NCBI GenBank assembly: GCA_964459385.1
Contig: CAYWLG010000002.1
Span: 258,706-322,705 of the forward strand
Length of the DNA: 64,000 bases
Source: UBA6107 sp964459385
GTDB lineage: Bacteria; Chloroflexota; Anaerolineae; Anaerolineales; Anaerolineaceae
Direction of reading: 5' to 3'
Below, in pieces: positions 43,920-52,651 of this stretch (its first letter is position 1; each line of letters opens with the position of its first letter). The notes beneath the pieces were generated by a model. That model did not search any database. It was given only the letters and a program-made list of their open reading frames with translations, and was not told the DNA's origin. Position numbers and translations under genes: made by a program.

Positions 43920-44858
43920 TTACAGTTTGTGCGCCTGTTCCAGTGCCAGCGGCAACATTTTTTGCGCTTCGGTTTGCAGATCGGCGCTCATTGCGGGTGT
44001 ACCGGCGGCGCGGATAATGAGAGAGGCAGAAATGCCGCCGTAGCAGCCTGCATAAAGCGCGTTTTGGGTCTTGTGCCAGCCCACCGACATGCCGCCGCCG
44101 TAACTGTTGCCGGCGCCGGTGGGGTCTACCACGTTCACTTTCACCGGTGGAATTTGCCAGAACTCATCGTGAAACTTGTCCCACACATAAGAGCCGCGTG
44201 AGCCATGGCGCACACAGACCAGGTCTGTGCCAAGCTTTGACCAGAATTTCATCACCGTCAGCGGGTCATCGCTGCCGGCGATTCCGCTCGCCGAGGGCCA
44301 GTCGGGGGTGGCTGTTTGTGCCACTTTAAAGAGATCGAGCATGGCCTGCTTGTTGCTCCATTGATGATAATCGACCAGGGGCTCAAGTGAGAAGATGGCG
44401 CCCTTTTCTTTCAGTTCGAGGGCCGTCTTTACCATCGGTTCATCGTTGTACTCGGTGATCAGATGGATCACCTTTGGACTGCTGTAACTTTCAGGCAAAG
44501 TGATCGGGCGGGCCAGAATCCGTTCCAGATTCTTGGTCAGAGTGGCCAGATCAATGCCCAACTGCGAGTGATCTTTCATGTACTCGTCTTCGTTGTACTC
44601 CATCACCCCGTGCGGGGTGGGAATATCAGCATATTTCATCCAACCATCCAGGTTGATATCCAATTCTTCCAACCGTTTGCAGCAAACTTCTTCCAGATCG
44701 GTACCCGAGCGGGTGAGCAGACCCACCGAGGAATCCCAGAGTCTTGCGCCAAAGGCCCCCTGCGGCCCGCCGCCCCCCAGCGAGTTGCGTACTACTGATC
44801 CATCCAGCAGACGGATCACATCCACGATGATTTTGCCGTAAACAAGATAATCAACCAT
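43920..44858 (-). CDS. PfkB-family carbohydrate kinase-like protein with GAGN in place of GAGD
   Basis: A 312-residue protein of the ribokinase/PfkB fold. It has the N-terminal sugar-binding stretch LGGGGPQGAFGARLW and the C-terminal motif VDPTGAGNSYGGGMSVGW. In ordinary members this second motif ends GAGD, and its aspartate is the catalytic base; here the codon is AAC (Asn). The change appears with a clean open frame, so it is not a frameshift. As recalled, MAK32-like members also carry Asn here; activity is therefore uncertain. In context it may phosphorylate, or only bind, the imported sugar. ATG 44858 follows GGAG; the upstream ATG is rejected. Confidence 0.8.
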   Translation of the reverse strand: MVDYLVYGKIIVDVIRLLDGSVVRNSLGGGGPQGAFGARLWDSSVGLLTRSGTDLEEVCCKRLEELDINLDGWMKYADIPTPHGVMEYNEDEYMKDHSQLGIDLATLTKNLERILARPITLPESYSSPKVIHLITEYNDEPMVKTALELKEKGAIFSLEPLVDYHQWSNKQAMLDLFKVAQTATPDWPSASGIAGSDDPLTVMKFWSKLGTDLVCVRHGSRGSYVWDKFHDEFWQIPPVKVNVVDPTGAGNSYGGGMSVGWHKTQNALYAGCYGGISASLIIRAAGTPAMSADLQTEAQKMLPLALEQAHKL

Positions 44859-44904
44859 CTGTAAACTCCACAAAGGTTTATTGTGATCGAAAAGCTGCTA
44901 AAAC

Positions 44905-44952
44905 CGGTAACCGCCTTTTTGTGCCTCTACCTCGGTAAAAAGGCGGTTACCG
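44905..44952 (-). repeat. Long perfect hairpin between yjbQ-like and kinase genes
   Basis: A 16-bp perfect stem (44905-44920 with 44937-44952, core GGTAACCGCCTTTTT) and a 16-base loop, followed on the minus strand by GGTTTTAG. It may attenuate or protect the transcript between the two genes. Confidence 0.65.
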
Positions 44953-44968
44953 CAAAAGGAGATCAAGG

Positions 44969-45376
44969 TTAACCTGCCACCACTTTGACGAACACCTGTC
45001 GCTTGCGCGGGCCGTCAAATTCGGCAAAGAGAATGCCCTGCGAATGACCCAAAATGAGTTCGCCCTCGTGAATGAGGAAGGTCAGATCAACGCCCAGCAA
45101 ACTTGATTTTACATGCCCGGCGGCATCTGAAGGAGTATCAAACGTATGGAAAAAATCCACCTTTGTCGGGATCAGGCGATCCACCTCGTACAAAATATCT
45201 TTGGGGGTGTTGGGATCCATATAGGAGTTGACCACCAACCCGGCAGTGGTATGCGGGCAGTAGACATAGCAGACGCCTTCTTTGACGCCCGATTTGTGGA
45301 CGACCTCTTTCACTTCGTCCATCAGGTTTACCAGCACCTGGCGTTCTTCGGTGTGAAAATGAATGGTTTCTAACAT
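44969..45376 (-). CDS. YjbQ/UPF0047 family protein
   Basis: A 135-residue protein with the family signatures VYCPHTTAGLVVNSYMDPNTPKDI and HVKSSLLGVDLTFLIHEGELILGHSQGILFAEFDGPRKRQVFVKV. The conserved His, Asp and Glu residues form a presumed metal-type active site, and a weak thiamin-phosphate synthase activity is known for E. coli YjbQ. Why it sits in a sugar operon is not clear; it could act as a small phosphatase- or hydrolase-like enzyme. AAGGA precedes the ATG. Confidence 0.92.
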   Translation of the reverse strand: MLETIHFHTEERQVLVNLMDEVKEVVHKSGVKEGVCYVYCPHTTAGLVVNSYMDPNTPKDILYEVDRLIPTKVDFFHTFDTPSDAAGHVKSSLLGVDLTFLIHEGELILGHSQGILFAEFDGPRKRQVFVKVVAG

Positions 45377-45408
45377 GTTTTGATCCTTGAATGAATGCCC
45401 GGCTGTTT

Positions 45409-46500
45409 TCAGCCCTGGGCGCGGTTCGATTGGAATAAGAACTTGCCCTGTTCCTGAGCCAGGTAGCAGGCAAACAGATCGGCCGGCACATGGTATACCA
45501 GCGGAGAGAACTCTTCGCGTACCTCACCAGCCACAGGGAAGACGTAATCGGCCAGCGCGCTCAGCTCTTTATCTTTTTCGTTCACCACCGCCACCACCGT
45601 GCGGCCCATCGACTTGGCCGTTTGGGCCATCTCCACCGCACGCCAGTAGCCTTTGCCCGGAGGAGCGATCACAAAGGTGGGTAAGTTATCAGGGTAGCAG
45701 AAGCGTTCCACATGCCACCACTCTTCCAGGTCTTGCCCCATCGAGAAGATGCCTGCCGCTTCGATCACTTTGGCAGCCGAGAAGATGGAGGTGCCAAAGC
45801 TCGGGCCGCTGCCCGTGAAGAGATAGCTGGGGGCGTCTTTGAATGCCTTGGCCAGTTCTTTGGCAACCTTGTCGAATGCCGGGGTGCTGGCTTCGACCAC
45901 GTCGGCCAGAGCGGCCAGTTCGGCACGCATGGCGTTGGCTTCATCCTGGGTATAGCGGTCTTTCAGTTCGCCGATGCGAATGGCCAGCAGATACAGCCCC
46001 ATCAGGGTGGCGCTGTAAGTGCGCACGCCGGGCGAACCGCCCAGATCTTCGATCTTGAGCTGTACCGAGCGCTCAGCGGCCAACATCACCGGGCTTTCGG
46101 CCTGGCCAGAGAAAGCCACCGTACGCACGTTCGGGCTGGTTTTGCGTGCCCGTTCGATAGACTGCACCACACGCTGGGTGCGCCCGGAGGCTGAAATGCC
46201 CACCATCAAAGTGTCGTTCGGGAAACTGGTAGGAATGTAATCGGCGCCGTATTCCAAAAAGCGCATCGCGCTCAAAGGCTCGCAGGTGATCTTGGCAATG
46301 TTCTCAAAAGCCATCTCCGCCGCCAGAGAGCCGTGATAAGAATCGCCGTCGCCCACCAAAAAGACCCGGTGCAGCGAGAGGTATTCCAGCGGGGTGAGCA
46401 CATTGCGAATATCATGATCAAACACAGCGGTTTGAGTGCGCATCATATTGGGCAGGTCGGCGACCTGCTTCAAGATCACTTCGGGTTTCATTGGTTCCAT
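45409..46500 (-). CDS. SIS-domain sugar isomerase/deglycase-like protein
   Basis: A 363-residue protein with two SIS modules like the isomerase half of GlmS, AgaS and FrlB. Module one: VFLVGDGDSYHGSLAAEMAFE and MVGISASGRTQRVVQSIERA (phosphosugar loop). Module two: LFTGSGPSFGTSIFSAAKVIEAAG, DLEEWWHVERFCY and a final VYHVPADLFACYLAQEQGKF. GlmS-type enzymes move amino groups; FrlB-type enzymes split sugar-amine phosphates. The exact reaction is unknown, but together with a kinase, a UTRA regulator and a MalFG-type importer it suggests an amino-sugar or Amadori-type substrate. AAGGAG precedes the ATG. Confidence 0.88.
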   Translation of the reverse strand: MEPMKPEVILKQVADLPNMMRTQTAVFDHDIRNVLTPLEYLSLHRVFLVGDGDSYHGSLAAEMAFENIAKITCEPLSAMRFLEYGADYIPTSFPNDTLMVGISASGRTQRVVQSIERARKTSPNVRTVAFSGQAESPVMLAAERSVQLKIEDLGGSPGVRTYSATLMGLYLLAIRIGELKDRYTQDEANAMRAELAALADVVEASTPAFDKVAKELAKAFKDAPSYLFTGSGPSFGTSIFSAAKVIEAAGIFSMGQDLEEWWHVERFCYPDNLPTFVIAPPGKGYWRAVEMAQTAKSMGRTVVAVVNEKDKELSALADYVFPVAGEVREEFSPLVYHVPADLFACYLAQEQGKFLFQSNRAQG

Positions 46501-46536
46501 GTTTTAGCTCCTTCAAAAAATGTATAAAAGCGGCCC

Positions 46537-47349
46537 CTAACCTTTGGCCTCGAGGGTGCGCACGATCTCAACATATTCTTTGACGCGATCCACATCGATC
46601 TCGCCGCCCCAGCCCTTCTTTTCGAGGCAGGTGCCCACAAAGGCGCCGTCGGCATACTTCAAGCGTCTGGCAGCGTTTTCATGGTTGGTGTACCCACCCA
46701 GGATCACCGGCAAGTTCGGCAGAGCGTCCTTTACCTCTTTTACCGCCTGGTTGCTTTTTTCTTCATCCTGAATGGCAATTTCTACCGCGTCGGCGCCGAT
46801 CATGGCCGCGTGATGGGCGATCTGCGCCAGCGGTTTGGCATCGCCGTACCAGTGAAAGTGCATGCCCTCAATTTCGGCCACCATTTTGATGTTTTTGGCG
46901 CCGATCTGTCCGCGGTAGTTCATCACGGCCAGCGGATCGGACTGAACCAGGCCAAACGGGCTCATGGTGGACCCTACCAGTGCGGTGCAGCGGGTAAAGG
47001 AGCCGCCGCAAACCTTGGCCACCGCCAGTGAGGCGCGGATCGAATTCCACATCAATTGCACACCAATATTGAACTCTGGCCCGGTCACTTGAGAAACGGC
47101 GTGGGTGATGGCAGCCATTGCGGCCAGGCGGGCATAATCCGCTTCATCTTTTGAAGGGTAAACTTTGTCAACGGTCTGGATCAAGCAGCCGTCTGCGCCG
47201 CCATCATAAAGGCTTTTTGAATCGTGTACAGCCTTTTCCAGCGACTTCTCAAAGTTCCCCTCTTCAAAGAAGGGCGTGCCGGGCATGGGGTAAAGATGCA
47301 CCAGCCCGATCACCAGTTTCTTTTTGCCAAGCGTATCGAAGTTTTTCAC
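46537..47349 (-). CDS. BtpA/SgcQ family TIM-barrel protein
   Basis: A 270-residue protein matching BtpA/SgcQ: GLVHLYPMPGTP at the start, DGGADGCLIQTVDK, a central GVQLMWNSIRASLAVA, AEIEGMHFHWYGD and a C-terminal phosphate-type loop ILGGYTNHENAARRLKYADGAFVGTCLEKKG. BtpA was first linked to photosystem I biogenesis, but SgcQ homologues lie in sugar operons and are thought to be phosphosugar-acting aldolase/epimerase-like enzymes; no reaction is proven. The GTG at 47349 (eight bases after GGAG) is preferred over a TTG ten codons upstream. Confidence 0.9.
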   Translation of the reverse strand: MKNFDTLGKKKLVIGLVHLYPMPGTPFFEEGNFEKSLEKAVHDSKSLYDGGADGCLIQTVDKVYPSKDEADYARLAAMAAITHAVSQVTGPEFNIGVQLMWNSIRASLAVAKVCGGSFTRCTALVGSTMSPFGLVQSDPLAVMNYRGQIGAKNIKMVAEIEGMHFHWYGDAKPLAQIAHHAAMIGADAVEIAIQDEEKSNQAVKEVKDALPNLPVILGGYTNHENAARRLKYADGAFVGTCLEKKGWGGEIDVDRVKEYVEIVRTLEAKG

Positions 47350-47375
47350 AATATCATCTCCAAGATATAAAATAG

Positions 47376-48200
47376 TCAATTAATTTTCCAGGGGTAGACA
47401 CCCTCTGGCGCATTGCTCCAACTTTGCAGGGTTTGCCCCCCGTCGATCAACAAAGCGGATCCGGTAATATGGCGGGCGTCGTCCGAGGCCAAAAAGGCCA
47501 CCGCGGCGGCCACATCCTGTGGCTGCCCCACCCGCCGCAGCGGAATACGTTCAGCAAAACGGGCAAAAAATGCCGAAAGCTCTTTTTCTTCTGCCTCGGG
47601 CGCGAACCCCAGCCGGGTTTCGATGATGCCGGGGCAGATCGCGTTGACCCGAATGCCATAAGCGGCCAACTGCAGTGCCAGGCTTTTGGTGAGCCCCACC
47701 ACCCCGGCCTTGCTGGCCATGTAAGCGGCGCCCTCGGCAGAACAATCCCAGGCAGACATCGACGAAGCCATGGTCACGATGGCGCCATTGGCGGCGCCCT
47801 TCAGTGCCGGTATGGCTGCCTTGCAGGTGAGAAAGATGCCTTTCAGGTTGGTATCGAGCACCTTGTCCCACTGAGATTCTTGCATCTCGGCCACTTCGTT
47901 GTCTTCACTGGTACCCGCGTTGGCGAAAAGCACATCCAGGCCGCCAAAGGCTTTCAATGTCGCCTCCACCATGCGCTGGCAGCTTTCCAGCGAGCGAACA
48001 TCCGCTGCAATGGCAGTGGCCTGCCCACCCTGAGAGCGAATATCGTCCACCGTTCGTTGGGCACTGGCGAGGTCTACATCGGCCACCGCCAGGCAGGCAC
48101 CTTCACTGGCAAAGCGCAGCGCGGCGGCCCGCCCGATGCCGTTGCCGGCACCGGTGATCAGAACTGTCTTCCCAACGAAGCGACCGTTTTCTTTGCTCAT
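47376..48200 (-). CDS. Short-chain dehydrogenase/reductase
   Basis: A 274-residue classical SDR: nucleotide motif TGAGNGIG near residue 17, NAG (LFANAGTS), catalytic Ser in MASSMSAWDC with Tyr-x-x-x-Lys in AAYMASKAG, then CPGIIETRLG. The C-terminal end matches FabG-like sequences (SDDARHITGSALLIDGGQ). Cofactor preference (Asp in VADVDLA) favours NAD(H). In context it probably oxidises or reduces the sugar or a derivative before or after phosphorylation. Its stop is 26 bases before the BtpA start. Confidence 0.94.
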   Translation of the reverse strand: MSKENGRFVGKTVLITGAGNGIGRAAALRFASEGACLAVADVDLASAQRTVDDIRSQGGQATAIAADVRSLESCQRMVEATLKAFGGLDVLFANAGTSEDNEVAEMQESQWDKVLDTNLKGIFLTCKAAIPALKGAANGAIVTMASSMSAWDCSAEGAAYMASKAGVVGLTKSLALQLAAYGIRVNAICPGIIETRLGFAPEAEEKELSAFFARFAERIPLRRVGQPQDVAAAVAFLASDDARHITGSALLIDGGQTLQSWSNAPEGVYPWKIN

Positions 48201-48202
48201 GT

Positions 48203-49147
48203 TTAGCCTTTGATGCCCGACATGGCGACACTTTCATAGAAGTAGCGCTGCAGCGAAATGAACAGAATAATGATCGGCAGGGAGGCGATCACCATCGCCG
48301 CGAACACGCGGCCCCACTGCGGGCCCTCCTGGGTGAACTGCCCTGCGATGGCCACCTGAATGGGGTACAACGACTGATTTGAGACGGCGATCAACGGCCA
48401 GTAGAATTCGTTCCAGATGAATTGAAACTCAAGGATCGAAACGGTCAGCAGACCCGGCAGCGAGTTGGGCAGTACCACCTTCCACAAGATCTGGAAGAGG
48501 TTGGCACCGTCGATGATGGCGGCTTCGTCCAACTCATAGGGCAGATCCGACAGGAATTGGGTCAGCGCGAATACGATGAACGGGCTGGCGTACCAGGGCA
48601 CCACCATTGCCCAGAAGGTGTTGATCAGTCCCAGCTCTTTGACCACAAAATAGAGCGGTACCAGCACCACCTGCTGTGGGATCATCATGGTAGCGACCAC
48701 GTAGACCAGGATCAAATTCTTTTTGGGAAATTTCAGGCGGCCAAAAAAGTAGGCTGCCCCGGTGTTGAAGATCAGCGACAGCCCCACCACACAGACAGAG
48801 GAGGCAAAGCTGATCCACAGTGCGTTCGAGAGGTTCATGCCGGCGCCTCTCGAAACCACATCCAGGCCCAGTGCCTGCACATAGTTGATGAGTGACACGC
48901 CATCATAAGGGATGAACGATTTCCATGATGCCGGGAAGACGTTCGACCAAATGGCCTGTGAGGTGCGCAGGCTGTTGCCCAGCACGTAAACCATGGGCAT
49001 CACGAATACAAAGGCGATCAGCGCATAGATGAGCACATAGAAGAAGTTTTTGCCGATCTTTGAGAGCAGCGCCAGGCGTTTCAAGCGCGCACGTTCACGA
49101 AGCTGTTCTTCGCTGAATTGAGGGGTTGTGGAAGTCTTTTCGCTCAT
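48203..49147 (-). CDS. Carbohydrate ABC transporter permease, MalG-like
   Basis: A 314-residue inner-membrane subunit with about six helices. The coupling EAA loop DLPYELDEAAIIDGANLFQILWKVVLPNSLPG is intact and the end RYFYESVAMSGIKG is typical of MalG-family permeases. It pairs with the MalF-like permease and the lipoprotein encoded upstream. No ATPase gene is present, so a shared MsmX-like ATPase is expected elsewhere. AGAGAGG precedes the ATG. Confidence 0.94.
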   Translation of the reverse strand: MSEKTSTTPQFSEEQLRERARLKRLALLSKIGKNFFYVLIYALIAFVFVMPMVYVLGNSLRTSQAIWSNVFPASWKSFIPYDGVSLINYVQALGLDVVSRGAGMNLSNALWISFASSVCVVGLSLIFNTGAAYFFGRLKFPKKNLILVYVVATMMIPQQVVLVPLYFVVKELGLINTFWAMVVPWYASPFIVFALTQFLSDLPYELDEAAIIDGANLFQILWKVVLPNSLPGLLTVSILEFQFIWNEFYWPLIAVSNQSLYPIQVAIAGQFTQEGPQWGRVFAAMVIASLPIIILFISLQRYFYESVAMSGIKG

Positions 49148-49165
49148 GATATTTTCCTCTCTGCC

Positions 49166-50074
49166 TTAATCGCTTCGCAAAACTCTCATCTGGAAGATGC
49201 TGACCACCAGAAGGATGAGCAAAAGAATGATGGATAGTGCCGACGCATAGCCCATTGAGCCAAAGACAAAGGCCTGCTTATAGATGTAGTAGACGACCAC
49301 GTTGGTAGACCGGCTCGGCCCGCCCTGAGTCAATGAATAGACCGGGATGAACACCTGAAAAGCGCCCATGGTGGCCCAAACGAGCACGAACATCAACTGA
49401 CGCTTGATGGAGGGCAAGGTCACGTTCCAGAATCGCTGCCAGGCATTGGCACCGTCCACGATGGCGGCTTCATAATACATCTCTGAAACGCCCTTCAGGC
49501 CGGCCACCAGAATGATCACGCTGTAACCCACATCTTTCCACACCGATATGGCGATCAGCGAAGGCAGCGCCTGCGTCTTGCTGGTGAGAAAGCTCAACCT
49601 GGGCAGCCCCAGGGTTTGCAGCAGACCGTTGACGATGCCCAGATCGGGGTTCAGCAGCATCCCCCATACGATCGAGACCACAATAAATGAGGTCACGACA
49701 GGAATAAAGATGATTGCTCGAATTGCGCCCACGCCGGGTTTTCTTTGATTGGCAAAAACGGCCAGCGCCAGCGCCAGGATCACGATGATGATCACATAAA
49801 AGAAGGCGTAAATGAACGTTGTCTTCAAGCTCTGGATGAAAACAGGATCCCCGGTAAAGGCCCGAATGTAATTATCGAACCCCACCATTTTCTTGAAACC
49901 TTGCAGCAGGCTGTAATCCCAAAAGCTCGCCCTGAAAGCCCAGATCATGGGGTAATAACGAAAAACCGTGAAATTGATCAGGGCCGGCAGTACGAACAGA
50001 AAAGCGACGATGTAATTGCGGTTTTTTTGCTTTTGAAACCAGGAGGTCTTTCCAGAGCCGGTAATTGTTGTCAT
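49166..50074 (-). CDS. Carbohydrate ABC transporter permease, MalF-like
   Basis: A 302-residue permease with six helices: the N-terminal NFTVFRYYPMIWAFRASFWDY, then FIPVVTSFIVVSIVWGMLLN, the EAA-type loop VSEMYYEAAIVDGANAWQRFWNVTLPSIKRQ and YSLTQGGPSRSTNVVVYYIYKQAF. It forms the channel with the MalG-like subunit. ATG 50074 with GGAG five bases upstream is chosen; an upstream start 23 codons earlier would include the intergenic hairpin region and is rejected. Confidence 0.92.
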   Translation of the reverse strand: MTTITGSGKTSWFQKQKNRNYIVAFLFVLPALINFTVFRYYPMIWAFRASFWDYSLLQGFKKMVGFDNYIRAFTGDPVFIQSLKTTFIYAFFYVIIIVILALALAVFANQRKPGVGAIRAIIFIPVVTSFIVVSIVWGMLLNPDLGIVNGLLQTLGLPRLSFLTSKTQALPSLIAISVWKDVGYSVIILVAGLKGVSEMYYEAAIVDGANAWQRFWNVTLPSIKRQLMFVLVWATMGAFQVFIPVYSLTQGGPSRSTNVVVYYIYKQAFVFGSMGYASALSIILLLILLVVSIFQMRVLRSD

Positions 50075-50118
50075 TTCGTCTCCATAAGCATGCAGTACAA
50101 ATTTGCTTTGAACCTGTT

Positions 50119-50156
50119 CCTTACCACGAGCATGATCGCTCACACTCGTGGTAAGG
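50119..50156 (-). repeat. Hairpin between binding protein and MalF-like permease genes
   Basis: Perfect 12-bp stem CCTTACCACGAG / CTCGTGGTAAGG with a 14-base loop. No terminator-like T-run on the minus strand; probably stabilises the binding-protein mRNA. Confidence 0.75.
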
Positions 50157-50176
50157 GTTTTTAGTGCTGTTTCAGA

Positions 50177-51544
50177 TTACTGATTCCAGCCGGCGTACTT
50201 GGCTGCGGCTTCGTCCATCAAGCCGGCATATTCGTGCGCAAGTGCAGCGGCATCATCACCGGCCACCAGGCTGGTGAAGAACTCGGTGAACAGTGAGTTG
50301 TACTCAGTGTAGGCCGGGGTCTCGACGCGGTTCACACCGTCGGCGAGCATGACGGTCTTCATCAACTCGCGGGCAGGATCGCTGCTGAAATCGGGCAGGG
50401 TGTTGAGCAGGCCAATGTTGGCCGGGATCTGGCTCTTGTACTTCCAGATGTAGCTGGCGCCCTCATCGCTGGAGGCGAATTTCACGAAGGCAAGGGCTTC
50501 GTCAAAGTACTTGGTATTTGCAGCAATACCATAGTGCCAACTGCCGGTCTGGCAGATCGAGGTCTTGAAATACGGGGGTTCAATGGCGCCCATCTTGAAA
50601 TCGGGGAACTGATCTTTCTGGGTGCCCATGATCATGTCTTGATAGATGGCGGTGGCGGCCAAGCCAGAGAGCATTTGGTTGGCGGTATTGGTGGATGACA
50701 TGACTTTGTATTTGGTGACCAGGTTCTGCTGGAACTGGTAGGCTTCAATGGCTGCGTCAGAATCGAAGTAACCGGTGAAGGTTACGCCGTCCGCTGCAAT
50801 ACCGGTGTAGGTAGCATCACCCTTTTCGCCGTTGGTGCGCGAAGGAATGCGCTGGAAGTAATCCCACGGACCGGACATTTCCAGGCCAAAGACCTCAGGG
50901 GTGCCGTCGCCGTTCGAGTCAACAGTCAGTTTCTGCCAGTTGGCCAGAGCGGTACCCTCATCGCCATAGGTCCAGCCGGCGGTGGTGGAGACGTCAATAC
51001 CGGCAGCCTGCAGCATATCCACGCTGTACCACATCAATTGGCAAGATTGAACTTCGGGGGGAGCGTAGAACTTTGCACCGATGCTGCCTTCGCTGACTGA
51101 CTGGGCATCCCAGGTTTTCATTTCATCTGCAGTGAAGTAGGAGGTAAGGTCCATCAGCACGCCGTTGTAAGCAAAATGCTTCACATCGGGGCCATCAGCC
51201 TGCACGATATCGATCTGGCTGTCGGTTGCAACAGCTTTTTCGATGGAGGGGAAGAGGTCGGCGAAGGGTTTGGTGTCGTAGACGACATCTACATAGGCCC
51301 ATTTTCCGCCATCCACTTTGTGCCAGGCATCTACCATTTCGGCAAAGGCTTTGGCTTCCAGATCATCCTGAATTTTCAAGAAGTGCAGGGTGACAGGTTC
51401 GTGCGCACCAGTAGCGGGAGCTTCTTCGCTGGTGGCGGGCTCAGTTGCGGCTTCAGTCGTGGGCTGAACAGCAGGTTGGCAGGCTGCAATCAAAAGGCTG
51501 AATGCAACGGCCAGAACGAACAAAGCTTGCAAATACTTTTTCAT
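50177..51544 (-). CDS. Extracellular solute-binding lipoprotein, family 1 (sugar)
   Basis: A 455-residue binding protein with a lipoprotein signal (hydrophobic helix then LLIAAC, lipidated Cys at 22) and a Thr/Glu/Ala/Pro linker. The mature part starts VTLHFLKIQDD and shows type-1 features: a WHKVDGGKWAYVDVVYDT stretch, IDIVQADGPDVKHFAYNGVLMDLT and KFASSDEGASYIWKYKSQIPANIG near the hinge and C-terminus. It delivers the substrate to the MalF/MalG-like permeases. Substrate unknown. Downstream hairpin and permease genes follow. Confidence 0.93.
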   Translation of the reverse strand: MKKYLQALFVLAVAFSLLIAACQPAVQPTTEAATEPATSEEAPATGAHEPVTLHFLKIQDDLEAKAFAEMVDAWHKVDGGKWAYVDVVYDTKPFADLFPSIEKAVATDSQIDIVQADGPDVKHFAYNGVLMDLTSYFTADEMKTWDAQSVSEGSIGAKFYAPPEVQSCQLMWYSVDMLQAAGIDVSTTAGWTYGDEGTALANWQKLTVDSNGDGTPEVFGLEMSGPWDYFQRIPSRTNGEKGDATYTGIAADGVTFTGYFDSDAAIEAYQFQQNLVTKYKVMSSTNTANQMLSGLAATAIYQDMIMGTQKDQFPDFKMGAIEPPYFKTSICQTGSWHYGIAANTKYFDEALAFVKFASSDEGASYIWKYKSQIPANIGLLNTLPDFSSDPARELMKTVMLADGVNRVETPAYTEYNSLFTEFFTSLVAGDDAAALAHEYAGLMDEAAAKYAGWNQ

Positions 51545-51674
51545 TATCTCTCCTCATCAATATAGAAAGTACTTCAGCTTGTTTTGGGGCGACCTTAATA
51601 GATCACCTATATCTTGCTTATAGGGATTTCTTCAACCCTGAGGGAACTCACCTCCTTCTGGTGTTATTTAGTTG

Positions 51675-52457
51675 TCAAAGCAGTTCCTTTGATGCATATT
51701 GTGCGCTATTGCCATCGCGCAGTTTATAGATATTGGTCGTAAATTGAAACAGGCTGCCGCTAAAAACCGAGATGTTGTATTCGATGGGTGTTTCGTCTTC
51801 AGTGAAGCCCAAGCCGGTAAACAAAAAATGCGGGCTGCCTGGTTTTACCTTGAGTAGATCGCTGATCTCTGGGCTGGCAATGATGGGGACGATGGAGGTC
51901 TCATTGCGAATGATCGGTAAATGGGTGATCTCCTGATACAGCGAATAGAACGATGCACTTTCCAGATCATATTCTTGCATCTTTTTTCCCAACCGGTTTC
52001 GCACGATGGAGGTCATGAGCGCACCCGGCACACCGTCCACGCAACGAAGTCGGCGGAACTTGACGAACGTATCTTCTTCCCCCGGCTCCAGACGGAAGAT
52101 ATGCAACAGCGTATCGTCCGCTTTTAGATTTTCAATTGAAAGTACCTGAGAACTAACCTGCTTGCCATACAAATGCATGTTCTTGGTAAACCCCATCACA
52201 GATTCGAACTGGCTGTCGATCTGCCGGGTCTTGACGATGGTGCCACTGCCCTGCACGCGCTGCAAAATGCCATCGCGTTCCAAGTCGTTCAGGGCACGCA
52301 CGACCGTGATGCGGCTGACGCCGTAACGGTCGCACAGGGCGCTCTCCGAAGGCAGATGCGTACCTGGACGGAATTCGCCGTTCATTATCTGGTCTTGAAT
52401 AATGAACTTGAGCTGTTCATATAGTGGGGTCGGATTACTGGGGTCAACTTTGTTCAT
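51675..52457 (-). CDS. GntR family regulator with UTRA domain (HutC/FrlR type)
   Basis: A 260-residue regulator: DNA-binding winged helix PLYEQLKFIIQDQIMNGEFRPGTHLPSESALCDRYGVSRITVVRALNDLERDGILQRVQGSGTIV with typical HTH spacing, and a UTRA ligand domain (YDLESASFYSLYQEI, PHFLFTGLGFTEDETPIEYNISVF). UTRA proteins sense sugar-phosphates, amino-sugars or similar small molecules; this one likely controls the operon that follows. ATG 52457 is preferred; an in-frame ATG 20 codons upstream lacks family similarity. The binding-protein gene follows 130 bases later. Confidence 0.93.
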   Translation of the reverse strand: MNKVDPSNPTPLYEQLKFIIQDQIMNGEFRPGTHLPSESALCDRYGVSRITVVRALNDLERDGILQRVQGSGTIVKTRQIDSQFESVMGFTKNMHLYGKQVSSQVLSIENLKADDTLLHIFRLEPGEEDTFVKFRRLRCVDGVPGALMTSIVRNRLGKKMQEYDLESASFYSLYQEITHLPIIRNETSIVPIIASPEISDLLKVKPGSPHFLFTGLGFTEDETPIEYNISVFSGSLFQFTTNIYKLRDGNSAQYASKELL

Positions 52458-52578
52458 CAAGGTATCTCTTTTTTGAAGAAATTGACTTGCGACCAACTGA
52501 ACCACACTCTTACTCACACTGAAACGATCCGGTTAACATACATTTGTTATAAACTTGATATACATTGGATATAGCAAC

Positions 52579-52626
52579 ATTATAGCAAGTTAAATTCAAA
52601 ATACAATCCCCAATTTCTGGGGATTG
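52579..52626 (-). promoter_or_regulatory. gntR promoter overlapped by the MFS-2 terminator hairpin
   Basis: Minus strand: stem CAATCCCC / GGGGATTG (52604-52626) ends the upstream MFS transcript and runs straight into TTGTAT (52601-52606), 16 bases and a perfect TATAAT (52579-52584). Downstream AT-rich half-sites (TATATCC, GTATATC) may bind the regulator. Confidence 0.6.
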
Positions 52627-52651
52627 TCATCTGTTTTCTATGAGGATTGTT

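Noticed and set aside
47424..48206. A 260-codon plus-strand frame over the SDR gene
   Set aside because: Antisense shadow of a well-supported dehydrogenase.
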